Below, piece after piece: positions 1 through 5,714 of a stretch of 32,841 nt of DNA. Position numbers and translations under genes: made by a program. Numbering within the stretch: position 1 is the stretch's first letter; every line of letters starts with the position of its first letter. The DNA comes from Minisyncoccota bacterium (GTDB lineage Bacteria; Patescibacteriota; Minisyncoccia; Minisyncoccales; JAQTVQ01): contig JAQTVQ010000007.1 of assembly GCA_028706715.1 (NCBI GenBank), forward strand, positions 11,411 to 44,251, in the 5' to 3' direction. The notes beneath the pieces are model-generated. The model was not told the origin of the DNA, ran no database searches, and saw nothing but the letters and a program-made list of their open reading frames with translations.

Positions 1-127
1 GTTTTGCTTCCATATTCTTGGATGTTCGCCAAGAATGTTTTTTCGGGTGCGGTTTCCATGTTTGGGAAAACCGCGGCAGGGTTGGATCCTGGTAATGGAT
101 CTCCCAAAAAAGGTTAAACTACTCTTT
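1..127. repeat. 127-bp exact direct repeat, copy 1
   Basis: Bases 1-127 recur exactly at 339-465, an offset of 338. The copy begins at the window edge, so the true repeat may extend further left. Inside it are three inverted repeats able to form hairpins: ATTCTTGG/CCAAGAAT, GCGGTTTCC/GGGAAAACCGC and GGATCC/GGATCT. Bases 128-210 beyond the exact repeat stay recognisably similar in layout to 466-540 (see the hairpin entries). It is not CRISPR-like, because there are only two long copies. It could be a duplicated structured RNA or a duplicated small gene. Confidence 0.9.
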
Positions 128-153
128 TTGCCTCGCTTCTTTCTGTAATACCG

Positions 154-191
154 CCTCGTATCTCCCTCCTAGAAACCCTAAGAAGGAAATT
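154..191 (-). ncRNA. Position-conserved hairpin beside repeat copy 1
   Basis: Read on the minus strand, this segment forms a stem of TCCTTCTTAG with CTAGGAGGGA, pairing at every position with two G-U wobbles. It is flanked by CCG.TTTAAA on one side and GAGATACGAGGCG on the other. The same flanks surround a differently sequenced hairpin beside copy 2. Conserved pairing with changed sequence suggests selection on RNA structure, but two copies alone cannot prove it. Confidence 0.4.
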
Positions 192-214
192 TAAAACGGC
201 ATAAAAAAGGGAAA

Positions 215-263
215 AGATAGCCAGAGAGTCGTCGCGCTTTTACGCGAAGACTTCTGGCTATCT
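215..263 (-). terminator. Long terminator-like hairpin between repeat units
   Basis: AGATAGCCAG pairs with CTGGCTATCT, and the arms continue inward with a few mismatches to CGCG/CGCG. On the minus strand the stem is followed by TTTTCCCTTTTTT, which fits a rho-independent terminator for the copy-2 unit. The plus strand has only an A-rich flank. Confidence 0.65.
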
Positions 264-277
264 ATAAAAAAGAACTG

Positions 278-445
278 TTACAAGGCGATTATGCCGGATG
301 GAGCGGCTTCTCTGTTCAAGAAACCGAGAGGGAAGCTGGTTTTGCTTCCATATTCTTGGATGTTCGCCAAGAATGTTTTTTCGGGTGCGGTTTCCATGTT
401 TGGGAAAACCGCGGCAGGGTTGGATCCTGGTAATGGATCTCCCAA
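278..445 (-). CDS. Possible 55-aa ORF inside the repeat unit
   Basis: This untracked minus-strand frame starts at a TTG immediately after an in-frame TAA and ends 15 nt before the terminator-like hairpin at 215-263. Its composition looks protein-like (for example FPNMETAPEKTFLANIQEYG), with no membrane segment or signal peptide. The identical frame opens in repeat copy 1 from about position 107 and runs off the window. There is no Shine-Dalgarno sequence, and the only internal ATG would give about 40 aa. The same DNA also forms several hairpins and has an open frame on the other strand, so a noncoding role is at least as likely. Confidence 0.25.
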   Translation of the reverse strand: MGDPLPGSNPAAVFPNMETAPEKTFLANIQEYGSKTSFPLGFLNREAAPSGIIAL

Positions 446-465
446 AAAAGGTTAAACTACTCTTT
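339..465. repeat. 127-bp exact direct repeat, copy 2
   Basis: This is identical to bases 1-127. It lies between the minus-strand terminator-like hairpin at 215-263 and the terminator of the 46-aa ORF at 575-595, so copy 2 with its flanks could be a self-contained minus-strand unit of about 300 nt. Exact identity across 127 bp next to diverged flanks points to a recent duplication or to gene conversion. Confidence 0.9.
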
Positions 466-499
466 ATCCGTCGGCTATAATTATCGCCTCATATCTTCT

Positions 500-531
500 T
501 CCAAGCATAGCTTGGAAAGAAGATTTAAAGC
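500..531 (-). ncRNA. Position-conserved hairpin beside repeat copy 2
   Basis: On the minus strand TCTTCTTTCCAAGC pairs with GCTTGGAAGAAGA around a TAT loop, with one bulged base. It occupies the same place relative to the 127-bp repeat as the hairpin at about 154-191 and has the same flanking words (CCGCTTTAAAT before, ATATGAGGCG after). I could not match it to the lysine, T-box, FMN, M-box or other common riboswitch consensus sequences. Confidence 0.4.
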
Positions 532-565
532 GGTAATTTGTTTTTTGCAAATGAACGGCCGTATT

Positions 566-595
566 AAATAAAAAAGCCTTCTTTTTAAGAAGGCT
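566..595 (-). terminator. Rho-independent terminator of the 46-aa ORF
   Basis: AGCCTTCTT pairs with AAGAAGGCT around a 3-nt loop at 575-595. On the minus strand it is followed by a T-rich tract. It lies 27 nt after the stop codon of the small ORF at 622-762 and would end that transcript. Confidence 0.75.
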
Positions 596-621
596 GTCTT
601 TTTGATATTTATTCCTGTTTA

Positions 622-762
622 TTAAACCGTTGGAATCAATATTGAAAAGACAGCCTTGCTAAGAAGAAGGCTCATAATAATGACAAACAAAATAGCGCTA
701 TTGGTTATAGCTATTCTTTCAAAAACATTTATATCAATTTGCGATTTTACTGATGCGCTCAT
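622..762 (-). CDS. 46-aa predicted single-pass membrane peptide (too short for the ORF track)
   Basis: An ATG at 762 opens a 46-codon frame ending in TAA at 622-624. The peptide starts MSASVKSQIDINVFERIAIT and continues into a long hydrophobic stretch (ILFVIIMSLLLS, then VFSILIPTV), so it is predicted to be one or two short membrane helices with a polar N-terminus. A TTGACA box with a weak -10 lies just upstream and a good terminator lies just downstream, so the ORF has its own transcription unit. No Shine-Dalgarno sequence is present and the promoter position implies a leaderless start. I do not recognise a family. It could be a small membrane regulator, a toxin-like peptide, or an accessory subunit. 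The case for it being real rests on architecture, not homology. Confidence 0.55.
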   Translation of the reverse strand: MSASVKSQIDINVFERIAITNSAILFVIIMSLLLSKAVFSILIPTV

Positions 763-771
763 AATGTAATT

Positions 772-800
772 AAATTAACAAAACCTAAAAATCTTGTCAA
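772..800 (-). promoter_or_regulatory. Promoter of the 46-aa ORF
   Basis: A perfect TTGACA (795-800), a 17-nt spacer and a weak -10 TAATTT (772-777) lie on the minus strand. The ATG at 762 begins 9 nt past the -10, so transcription would start at or within a few nucleotides of the start codon. Confidence 0.5.
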
Positions 801-827
801 TAGATTTCAACCACCCTAAGCACGCCT

Positions 828-856
828 TTAAAAAATGCACCAATCGGATTGGTGCA
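828..856 (-). terminator. Terminator-like hairpin
   Basis: TGCACCAAT pairs with ATTGGTGCA around CGG at 836-856. On the minus strand it is followed by TTTTTTAAAGG. It is the second hairpin downstream of the hypothetical gene ending at 936. Confidence 0.65.
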
Positions 857-908
857 GATTGAAGCTCTTGGCAAGGAGCAGTAAAGTTTTTAAAATTTAA
901 AAAAGGAA

Positions 909-937
909 AGGCTGGGGGTGATGGCAACGCCCAGCCT
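909..937 (-). terminator. Terminator overlapping the stop codon of the hypothetical gene
   Basis: AGGCTGGG pairs with CCCAGCCT. On the minus strand the stem is followed after a few bases by TTTCCTTTTTT. The 5' arm includes part of the TAG stop codon at 936-938. Confidence 0.6.
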
Positions 938-1511
938 ATGATGCGGCAATTTTCTCTTCGGACGAAGGAAGGTCTATCCAGCTGGCGGCAATTATTAGAA
1001 CATCTCCTTCTTTTTTGATGTGAAAAGCAGGTTCATGTTCGCCGCTGTTAGGCTTAATTGAAGCTTTTTCCAGCTTCAGGCCTATGCTTCTCCATTGGAC
1101 CATGGCATATCCAAGGATAAAATCAGAGAGAGTTGTTTCTCCGATTTTTCTTTCCTCAAAAATAAAGCCTGCGGACTTTTTGTCCGGCTTTTTCTGCGAG
1201 CACGGCAAAGGCCTTATTCCGACAAGCTGATAATAGCCTGCGGCCAAAGGATTATCCGGCCTTATAAAATCCACTTGGTATCTTGTGGCTTTAGGATCCA
1301 TGCCCAGCCTCTTAAGAATAGGCCCAAGGTCGTTATGGATTCGCATCCAAGAAACTACCTCCACTCCTCCGCTAACCCTTAGATTGGCTTGGAAAATGTC
1401 GCTTATGCTTTTTCCTGCGAAACGATTAAGCAAAGCGTATTTGCTCGGTTCGCCGAAGGACTTTTCTCTCGCCGATACTTCCACTCCGTTTTTTTCTGCT
1501 CCTGTTTTCAT
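936..1511 (-). CDS. Hypothetical protein, no family recognised
   Basis: The tracked frame starts at a TTG at 1619 (227 aa) with no ribosome binding site. I prefer the internal ATG at 1511 (191 aa, MKTGAEKNG...), which is preceded by GGGAG at a plausible though slightly long distance. An ATG in between (MSDGRRG) is also possible. The protein is soluble and mixed alpha/beta in appearance, with no transmembrane segment, no cysteine cluster and no nucleotide-binding motif that I can see. It forms its own transcription unit: a promoter at 1778-1806, a leader with a small ORF and a hairpin, and two terminators downstream. The gene sits between metG and the repeat region and shares no operon with either. 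I assign no function. Confidence 0.6.
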   Translation of the reverse strand: MKTGAEKNGVEVSAREKSFGEPSKYALLNRFAGKSISDIFQANLRVSGGVEVVSWMRIHNDLGPILKRLGMDPKATRYQVDFIRPDNPLAAGYYQLVGIRPLPCSQKKPDKKSAGFIFEERKIGETTLSDFILGYAMVQWRSIGLKLEKASIKPNSGEHEPAFHIKKEGDVLIIAASWIDLPSSEEKIAAS

Positions 1512-1641
1512 CTCTTTCGTCTCCCGTATATGGTTTTGCAAATGAACTGTTTGAGCAAGGCCGCGTCTGCCATCAGACATATTGCTTGCTCTTGAATATT
1601 CCCTAACGGATCCATTCAAGAAAAAACAATTTAGCCCAAAA

Positions 1642-1664
1642 TAAAAAATCCTCAGAGGACTGAG
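1642..1664 (-). terminator. Terminator or attenuator-like hairpin in the leader of the hypothetical gene
   Basis: On the minus strand CTCAG pairs with CTGAG, followed by GATTTTTTATTTT. It lies downstream of metG and also between the promoter at 1778-1806 and the hypothetical gene, so it could end metG read-through or act as an attenuator in the leader. The stem is only about 5-6 bp. Confidence 0.45.
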
Positions 1665-1697
1665 AATTTGTAATCTTTTTAAATCTTTTTTACAAAG

Positions 1698-1769
1698 CTA
1701 AATTCCCAGACCTTGAGTCTTTCTAAAGGTAAAGTAAAACCAAAAATTGTTTTTTATCTGGGTTGCCAT
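1698..1769 (-). CDS. Candidate 23-aa leader ORF rich in aromatic residues
   Basis: This untracked frame runs from an ATG at 1769 to a TAG at 1698-1700. It begins MATQIKNN and contains FWFYFTF, six aromatic residues in seven. The ATG is 8 nt past a candidate -10 box. A hairpin with a T tract follows about 35 nt after the stop, and then comes the hypothetical gene. That order (promoter, aromatic-rich short ORF, terminator hairpin, gene) resembles transcription-attenuation leaders. No alternative antiterminator pairing was demonstrated, and the ORF could be fortuitous. Confidence 0.3.
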   Translation of the reverse strand: MATQIKNNFWFYFTFRKTQGLGI

Positions 1770-1777
1770 TGTCTTTT

Positions 1778-1806
1778 TATTTATCAAACCAGCCGGAATT
1801 TGTCAA
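1778..1806 (-). promoter_or_regulatory. Promoter upstream of the leader ORF and hypothetical gene
   Basis: TTGACA (1801-1806), a 17-nt spacer and TAAATA (1778-1783) lie on the minus strand. The -35 is perfect and the -10 is weak. The predicted start is about 1771, giving roughly 150-260 nt of leader before the hypothetical gene, depending on its start codon. Confidence 0.45.
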
Positions 1807-1880
1807 TTCTAGCGGTATTTAACGGTTGTTAAAAGAATAGAAACATTTTTTACCCTTGCCTCCCACAACCAATCCACAGC

Positions 1881-3395
1881 CTATCCATTATTAATCCTCG
1901 GGAAAAGAGGCTCCGGTTTTTTTGACTCAAGCTGTTTTCTTATTTCCAAAGAAGTTTTCGGCAAAAACGGTTCTGCCATTTCGCTTATCCTTCTCAAGGC
2001 AAATAATATTTCTCCTATCGCTTTTTTATTTTTTTCAATTAGAGATTCTTCCTTTTCCCACGGTCTCTCTCTTTCAATTATTCTGTCGCAAAAAGCGGCT
2101 AAATCCCAAATAGAAGCCAAGGCTTCGTTGAATTTATACAAATCGGTTTGCTCAAAAGATTTTTTTTCGGCTTCTTGGATTTTAATTTTTAATTCTTTTT
2201 GAGGCTCCTCTTCTTGCGCGTCCAATTTTTTGGCCATAGCCAAAGTCCGCGATAATAAATTGCCCAGTCCTCCGGCCAAATCTCCGTTGTATCTTTGTTT
2301 GAATTTTTCTTCAGAAAAATCTCCGTCATCCCATCCGGGAATCTCTCGCAAAAGATAATAACGCACCGCATCTGTCCCATATTTATCAACCAAAAAAATC
2401 GGATCAACTACATTCCCAAGGCTTTTTGACATTTTTTGTCCGCTGGAAGTAATATAGCCATGGATAAAAACCTGTTTTGAATTGGGAAGTCCGGCCGACA
2501 TCAGCATTGCTTGCCACATCGCGGTTTGCTGTCTTAAATTATCCTTACCGGCAACCTGTACGGCATTTCTCTTTTCTTTTGTCCCCCAAAATTGCTCAAA
2601 TTTTCGGGCCTCGCCGCTGCGGGCCTCTCCGCTGCGGGCCTCGCCCGCCATAGCTTTAGCGGAGGCGGGCCACCCAAGACAGGAGATATAGTTCACCAAG
2701 GCGTCAAACCAAACATACATTACATGTTTTTCGTCTCCCGGAATCGGCACGCCCCACGGCATTTTTTCTTTTAAGCGAGAGATACTGAAATCCTGCAGCC
2801 CCTCTCTAACAAAATTATAAATTTCATTTTGCTTTGTGTCCGGGATAACAAAATCGGGATTGGCTTCGTAAAAATCAAGCAAAGGCTTTTGATATTTGGA
2901 AAAACGGAAAAAATAGTTTTCTTCTTCTATGGCTTCAAGCTCCTTGTTCGGATGAATCGGGCAACGGCCCTCTACCAGCTCAGAATCGGTCTTTTCCAAC
3001 TCGCATCCCACGCAATATTTGGCTTTATAGCTTGCTTTATAAATATCTCCGTTGGCCTCGCATCTTTTCCAAAACTCCTGCGCGGCTTTGATATGGCTCG
3101 TATCGGTGGTGCGTATAAAATTATTGTAAGAAAGGTTCAATTTTTCTTTCAGCAGGCTGAATTTTTCGGCATATTCATCGCAATAAGCCTGCGGGTCTTT
3201 TTTTTCTTCCAAGGCTTTTTGATAAATTTTCAATCCGTGCTCGTCTGTGCCGGTATTAAAAAAAACTTCTTTGCCTCTTTTTGCCATGCTCCTCGCGACA
3301 ACATCGGCTTGGACAATTTCCAAGGCAAATCCTATATGGGGAGCGGCGTTGACATAAGGCAAGGTTGTAGTGATGTAGAATTTCTCTGAATCCAT
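1881..3395 (-). CDS. metG: Methionyl-tRNA synthetase
   Basis: MetG charges tRNA-Met with methionine in the cytoplasm. It is a class Ia synthetase. The HIGH motif is HIGF at residues 20-23 and KMSKS is intact at 321-325. A zinc-binding insert in the connective domain is visible as CVGC (128-131) with CPIH (145-148). At 504 aa it carries the catalytic and anticodon-binding parts but no C-terminal EMAP-like tRNA-binding domain found in longer MetRS. Between GWP and KFEQFWG (residues about 244-264) there is a tandemly repetitive insertion (GEARS repeats) encoded by a GC-rich palindromic block and absent from the usual alignment at this point. rsmI lies 61 nt upstream on the same strand. A TTGCAA/TAATTA promoter candidate sits just before the ATG. 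Confidence 0.96.
   Translation of the reverse strand: MDSEKFYITTTLPYVNAAPHIGFALEIVQADVVARSMAKRGKEVFFNTGTDEHGLKIYQKALEEKKDPQAYCDEYAEKFSLLKEKLNLSYNNFIRTTDTSHIKAAQEFWKRCEANGDIYKASYKAKYCVGCELEKTDSELVEGRCPIHPNKELEAIEEENYFFRFSKYQKPLLDFYEANPDFVIPDTKQNEIYNFVREGLQDFSISRLKEKMPWGVPIPGDEKHVMYVWFDALVNYISCLGWPASAKAMAGEARSGEARSGEARKFEQFWGTKEKRNAVQVAGKDNLRQQTAMWQAMLMSAGLPNSKQVFIHGYITSSGQKMSKSLGNVVDPIFLVDKYGTDAVRYYLLREIPGWDDGDFSEEKFKQRYNGDLAGGLGNLLSRTLAMAKKLDAQEEEPQKELKIKIQEAEKKSFEQTDLYKFNEALASIWDLAAFCDRIIERERPWEKEESLIEKNKKAIGEILFALRRISEMAEPFLPKTSLEIRKQLESKKPEPLFPRINNG
2605..2670. repeat. GC-rich tandem and palindromic block inside metG
   Basis: Three 15-bp units begin CGGGCCTC (2605, 2620, 2635), and an inverted repeat GCCCGCC/GGCGGGC lies at 2643-2649/2664-2670. 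The block is much more GC-rich than its surroundings and is translated in frame as part of the roughly 21-residue GEARS insertion in MetRS. In behaviour it resembles a protein-coding palindromic element, like those described in Rickettsia, though I cannot say it belongs to a known family. Confidence 0.8.
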
Positions 3396-3401
3396 AACTT
3401 A

Positions 3402-3430
3402 TAATTAACAAAAAGAACGATCTTTTGCAA
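3402..3430 (-). promoter_or_regulatory. Candidate promoter of metG
   Basis: TTGCAA (3425-3430), a 17-nt spacer and TAATTA (3402-3407) end 6 nt before the metG ATG. The match is moderate and the region is AT-rich, but the spacing to the start codon repeats that seen at argS and smpB. Confidence 0.35.
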
Positions 3431-3456
3431 AAAGAAGCTTTTACAAGCAGAAAATA

Positions 3457-4152
3457 TTAGCTGGCAGAAGGCCCGACAACAACGACGAACTCTCCCTTTG
3501 CCGTTCCTCTTTCCAGCTGGACGGCTATCTCTCCCGCCGAGCCTCTGTAAATTGTTTCAAATTTTTTGCTAAGCTCGCGGCAAACGGCGAGTCTCCTTTT
3601 CTTCCCCAAGGCGGATTCTTTTTCCAGCGCAGCCAATTCTTCAAGGCTTTTTATTATCCTATGGGTTGATTCATAAAAAATAACCGGATGCTGTGAAGCC
3701 AAAACTTCTTCAAAAAACTTTTTTCTTTTGTTCTTTACGGGAGGAAAGCCTAAAAATAAAAATTTATCCATTGAAAAATCGCAGACGCTGGCTGCGGCCG
3801 CCAAAGCGCATGCCCCTGGCACGGGAATTATTTTTAGTCCGGGTAAAAATTTTAAGGCCTCTTCTATCAATTTATTGCCCGGATCGGAAACGCCGGGAGT
3901 GCCGGCGTCAGAAACCAGCGCTATGTTGCCTCCATTTTTCAGCAATTCTATAATTTTTTCTGTTTTTTTAATTTTGGAATGCTGATGATAGCTTAATAAG
4001 GGTTTTTTGATTGCATAATGCTCTAATAATTTTTGGGTATTGCGAGTATCTTCGCATAAAATCAAATCCGCCTCGGACAGAATCCTTACGGCTCTGGCGG
4101 AAATATCTTCCAAATTGCCTATCGGCGTAGCGATTATATAAAGTTTCGGCAT
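3457..4152 (-). CDS. rsmI: 16S rRNA (cytidine(1402)-2'-O)-methyltransferase RsmI
   Basis: RsmI uses SAM to methylate the ribose of C1402 in the decoding centre of 16S rRNA. It belongs to the tetrapyrrole-methylase fold. The family signatures are clear: ATPIGNLEDIS at the N-terminus, LCEDTRNTQKLL, then ALVSDAGTPGVSDPG, and VPGACA. The 231 aa are shorter than the roughly 280 aa typical of the family. The methylase core is complete, and the missing part is the small C-terminal extension. The downstream gene is metG, and the 7TM-GAF gene ends 5 nt upstream of the rsmI start, so transcription from the upstream gene is likely. Confidence 0.95.
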   Translation of the reverse strand: MPKLYIIATPIGNLEDISARAVRILSEADLILCEDTRNTQKLLEHYAIKKPLLSYHQHSKIKKTEKIIELLKNGGNIALVSDAGTPGVSDPGNKLIEEALKFLPGLKIIPVPGACALAAAASVCDFSMDKFLFLGFPPVKNKRKKFFEEVLASQHPVIFYESTHRIIKSLEELAALEKESALGKKRRLAVCRELSKKFETIYRGSAGEIAVQLERGTAKGEFVVVVGPSAS

Positions 4153-4157
4153 TTTAA

Positions 4158-5708
4158 TTAGGCCTTATTGTTAATTTCTTCTTTTTCTTCCAGCTTTTTA
4201 ATCTGATCCTTAAGCTCTGCCATCCTCAATTCCCTGCCGATGGTCAATTTATAAAATCTTTCCAGCTCTTCTTTTCTATTCTCAAGCTCTTCATAGGCCA
4301 AAGAATTGTTAAAGGCTACTGAAGCTTGAGCCATAAATGACTCCAAAAGATCCATCTCCTGCCCGCTGTAAATTTTGCCGGCTTCTTTTTCACCTAAAAA
4401 TATTATCCCTATCAGCTTATTCTCCACGAAAAGAGGTATCGCCGCCGCGATTTTGCTCTTTTCCATCTCCTCTTCCAGTTTTTCAAATTTTCCCTCCAAG
4501 GATTTTTTCTCTTCTTTTTGCAGGCCTCCGGCAATAATTTTTATTTTGGATTTCAACAGGCTTTTTTTTGATTTTTTAAGCCAAAAAGGCAAAAAGCCTT
4601 CTTCCTCATCAAGCAGAAACATAATGATTTCTTTGGACAGACCGTTTTGTTTTTGAACGAAGAAAGAGTCCTTCTCGCTATTCCATAAAACAATTGCCGC
4701 TTTTTCTGTTTTTAAAGAATTCCTTAAGGAGTCCATCATAAATCCGGAAAGCTTTTCCATCTCAATCATTTGGTTTATTTTTTTGGAAAGAAAAGATATT
4801 TTTTCCTGCAAACCGTAAAAAGAATTGTAAAAATAACGGCTGGCAATCTTTTCAACAAACCGCAAAAATCGGTTAAAAGAAAAAATGCACAAGAAAGCGA
4901 AAAGCGCTTCCAAAGAGAAAGAAACCAAGCTATTTTTAATAAATGGCAGAGCATAAGAAAGCAGCGCGGACATTAAAATAATAGGCAAAAAAGCAAGGAT
5001 ATAAACCCCTGTACGGCTCAAAATGGAACGGACCTCCATAAAGCTGTAGCGAAAAACTATATATAAAAAAGACAGTCCCCAAACGGAAACAAAAATATTA
5101 AACCATGGAGGAAACGGTATTCCATACCATAAGAAAAAATTGGTAAATCCCCCGCCAAAACCGATAGGCATGGAAATTAAAATATATTTAAGCTGTATTT
5201 TTTTACTTCCCGAGCTTTCTTGCCAGCCTCTAAAAAGCCTCCAATAAGTATAAAATAAAATTATTCCCCAAGAAATAATCAGATAATAGGGATGAATCTT
5301 CCCAGGCATGGGCCAATAAGGGAAAAAAAGCGCTGGCTCCACTCCTCTTACATAATAAGGATGAAAGCTGACTGCCGTAAAAAAGGCGGTAGCCGAATAA
5401 GCCAAAAACAAAAAAAATTTTTGGCTCTTTCGCTTGTCTATCCCAAGCAATACAAGAACCCAATGGCAAAAAAACATAGGGATAAATACGGCAAAAAGAT
5501 TCAATACCCTAGCCCAAAACAAAGCCTGTGATTCAACGCCGGAACTTAGCCACAAAATATAACTTGTTGACCATCCGGCCACTGAAGCGCAAAAAAGGGA
5601 ATAGAGTATATTGCTTTTACTCCTACGGTCGTTTAAAAAGATAAAACAACCCATAAAAGTAAAAAATACAGCATTGACAAAGGAAAATGTAATGAAAATT
5701 TCCAACAT
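4158..5708 (-). CDS. 7TM-GAF membrane sensor-like protein without a visible output domain
   Basis: The N-terminal half (about residues 1-300) is strongly hydrophobic, with seven or more predicted membrane helices like the N-terminal 7TM module of some histidine kinases. After a basic linker comes a cytoplasmic GAF-like domain (about 320-470; note AAIPLFVENKLIGIIFLGEK and the QASVAFNNSLAYEEL helix). The protein ends in a charged coiled coil with GRELRMAELKDQIKKLEE, a segment often seen in signalling proteins just before an output domain. No H-box, HATPase, GGDEF or other output domain follows before the stop. It could recruit a separate partner or simply be a degenerate sensor. The gene begins 6 nt after the AI-2E permease gene and ends 5 nt before rsmI. 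Confidence 0.75.
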   Translation of the reverse strand: MLEIFITFSFVNAVFFTFMGCFIFLNDRRSKSNILYSLFCASVAGWSTSYILWLSSGVESQALFWARVLNLFAVFIPMFFCHWVLVLLGIDKRKSQKFFLFLAYSATAFFTAVSFHPYYVRGVEPALFFPYWPMPGKIHPYYLIISWGIILFYTYWRLFRGWQESSGSKKIQLKYILISMPIGFGGGFTNFFLWYGIPFPPWFNIFVSVWGLSFLYIVFRYSFMEVRSILSRTGVYILAFLPIILMSALLSYALPFIKNSLVSFSLEALFAFLCIFSFNRFLRFVEKIASRYFYNSFYGLQEKISFLSKKINQMIEMEKLSGFMMDSLRNSLKTEKAAIVLWNSEKDSFFVQKQNGLSKEIIMFLLDEEEGFLPFWLKKSKKSLLKSKIKIIAGGLQKEEKKSLEGKFEKLEEEMEKSKIAAAIPLFVENKLIGIIFLGEKEAGKIYSGQEMDLLESFMAQASVAFNNSLAYEELENRKEELERFYKLTIGRELRMAELKDQIKKLEEKEEINNKA

Positions 5709-5714
5709 AAAAAA

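Noticed and set aside
1-465. CRISPR array
   Set aside because: There are only two copies, each 127 bp long, 211 bp apart, and no cas gene is present.
298-480. Tracked 60-aa plus-strand ORF in the repeat region
   Set aside because: It overlaps the 127-bp repeat, has no ribosome binding site or promoter, and has a less protein-like composition than the opposite frame; all nearby terminators are on the minus strand.
470-535. Lysine riboswitch-like words (GAGGCG and AGAGTAG) on the minus strand
   Set aside because: The rest of the lysine riboswitch core, including the CGCCGAAG element, is missing, and no lysine gene follows.
2829-3389. 186-aa plus-strand ORF within metG
   Set aside because: It is antisense to an unmistakable MetRS coding sequence and has no recognisable domain.
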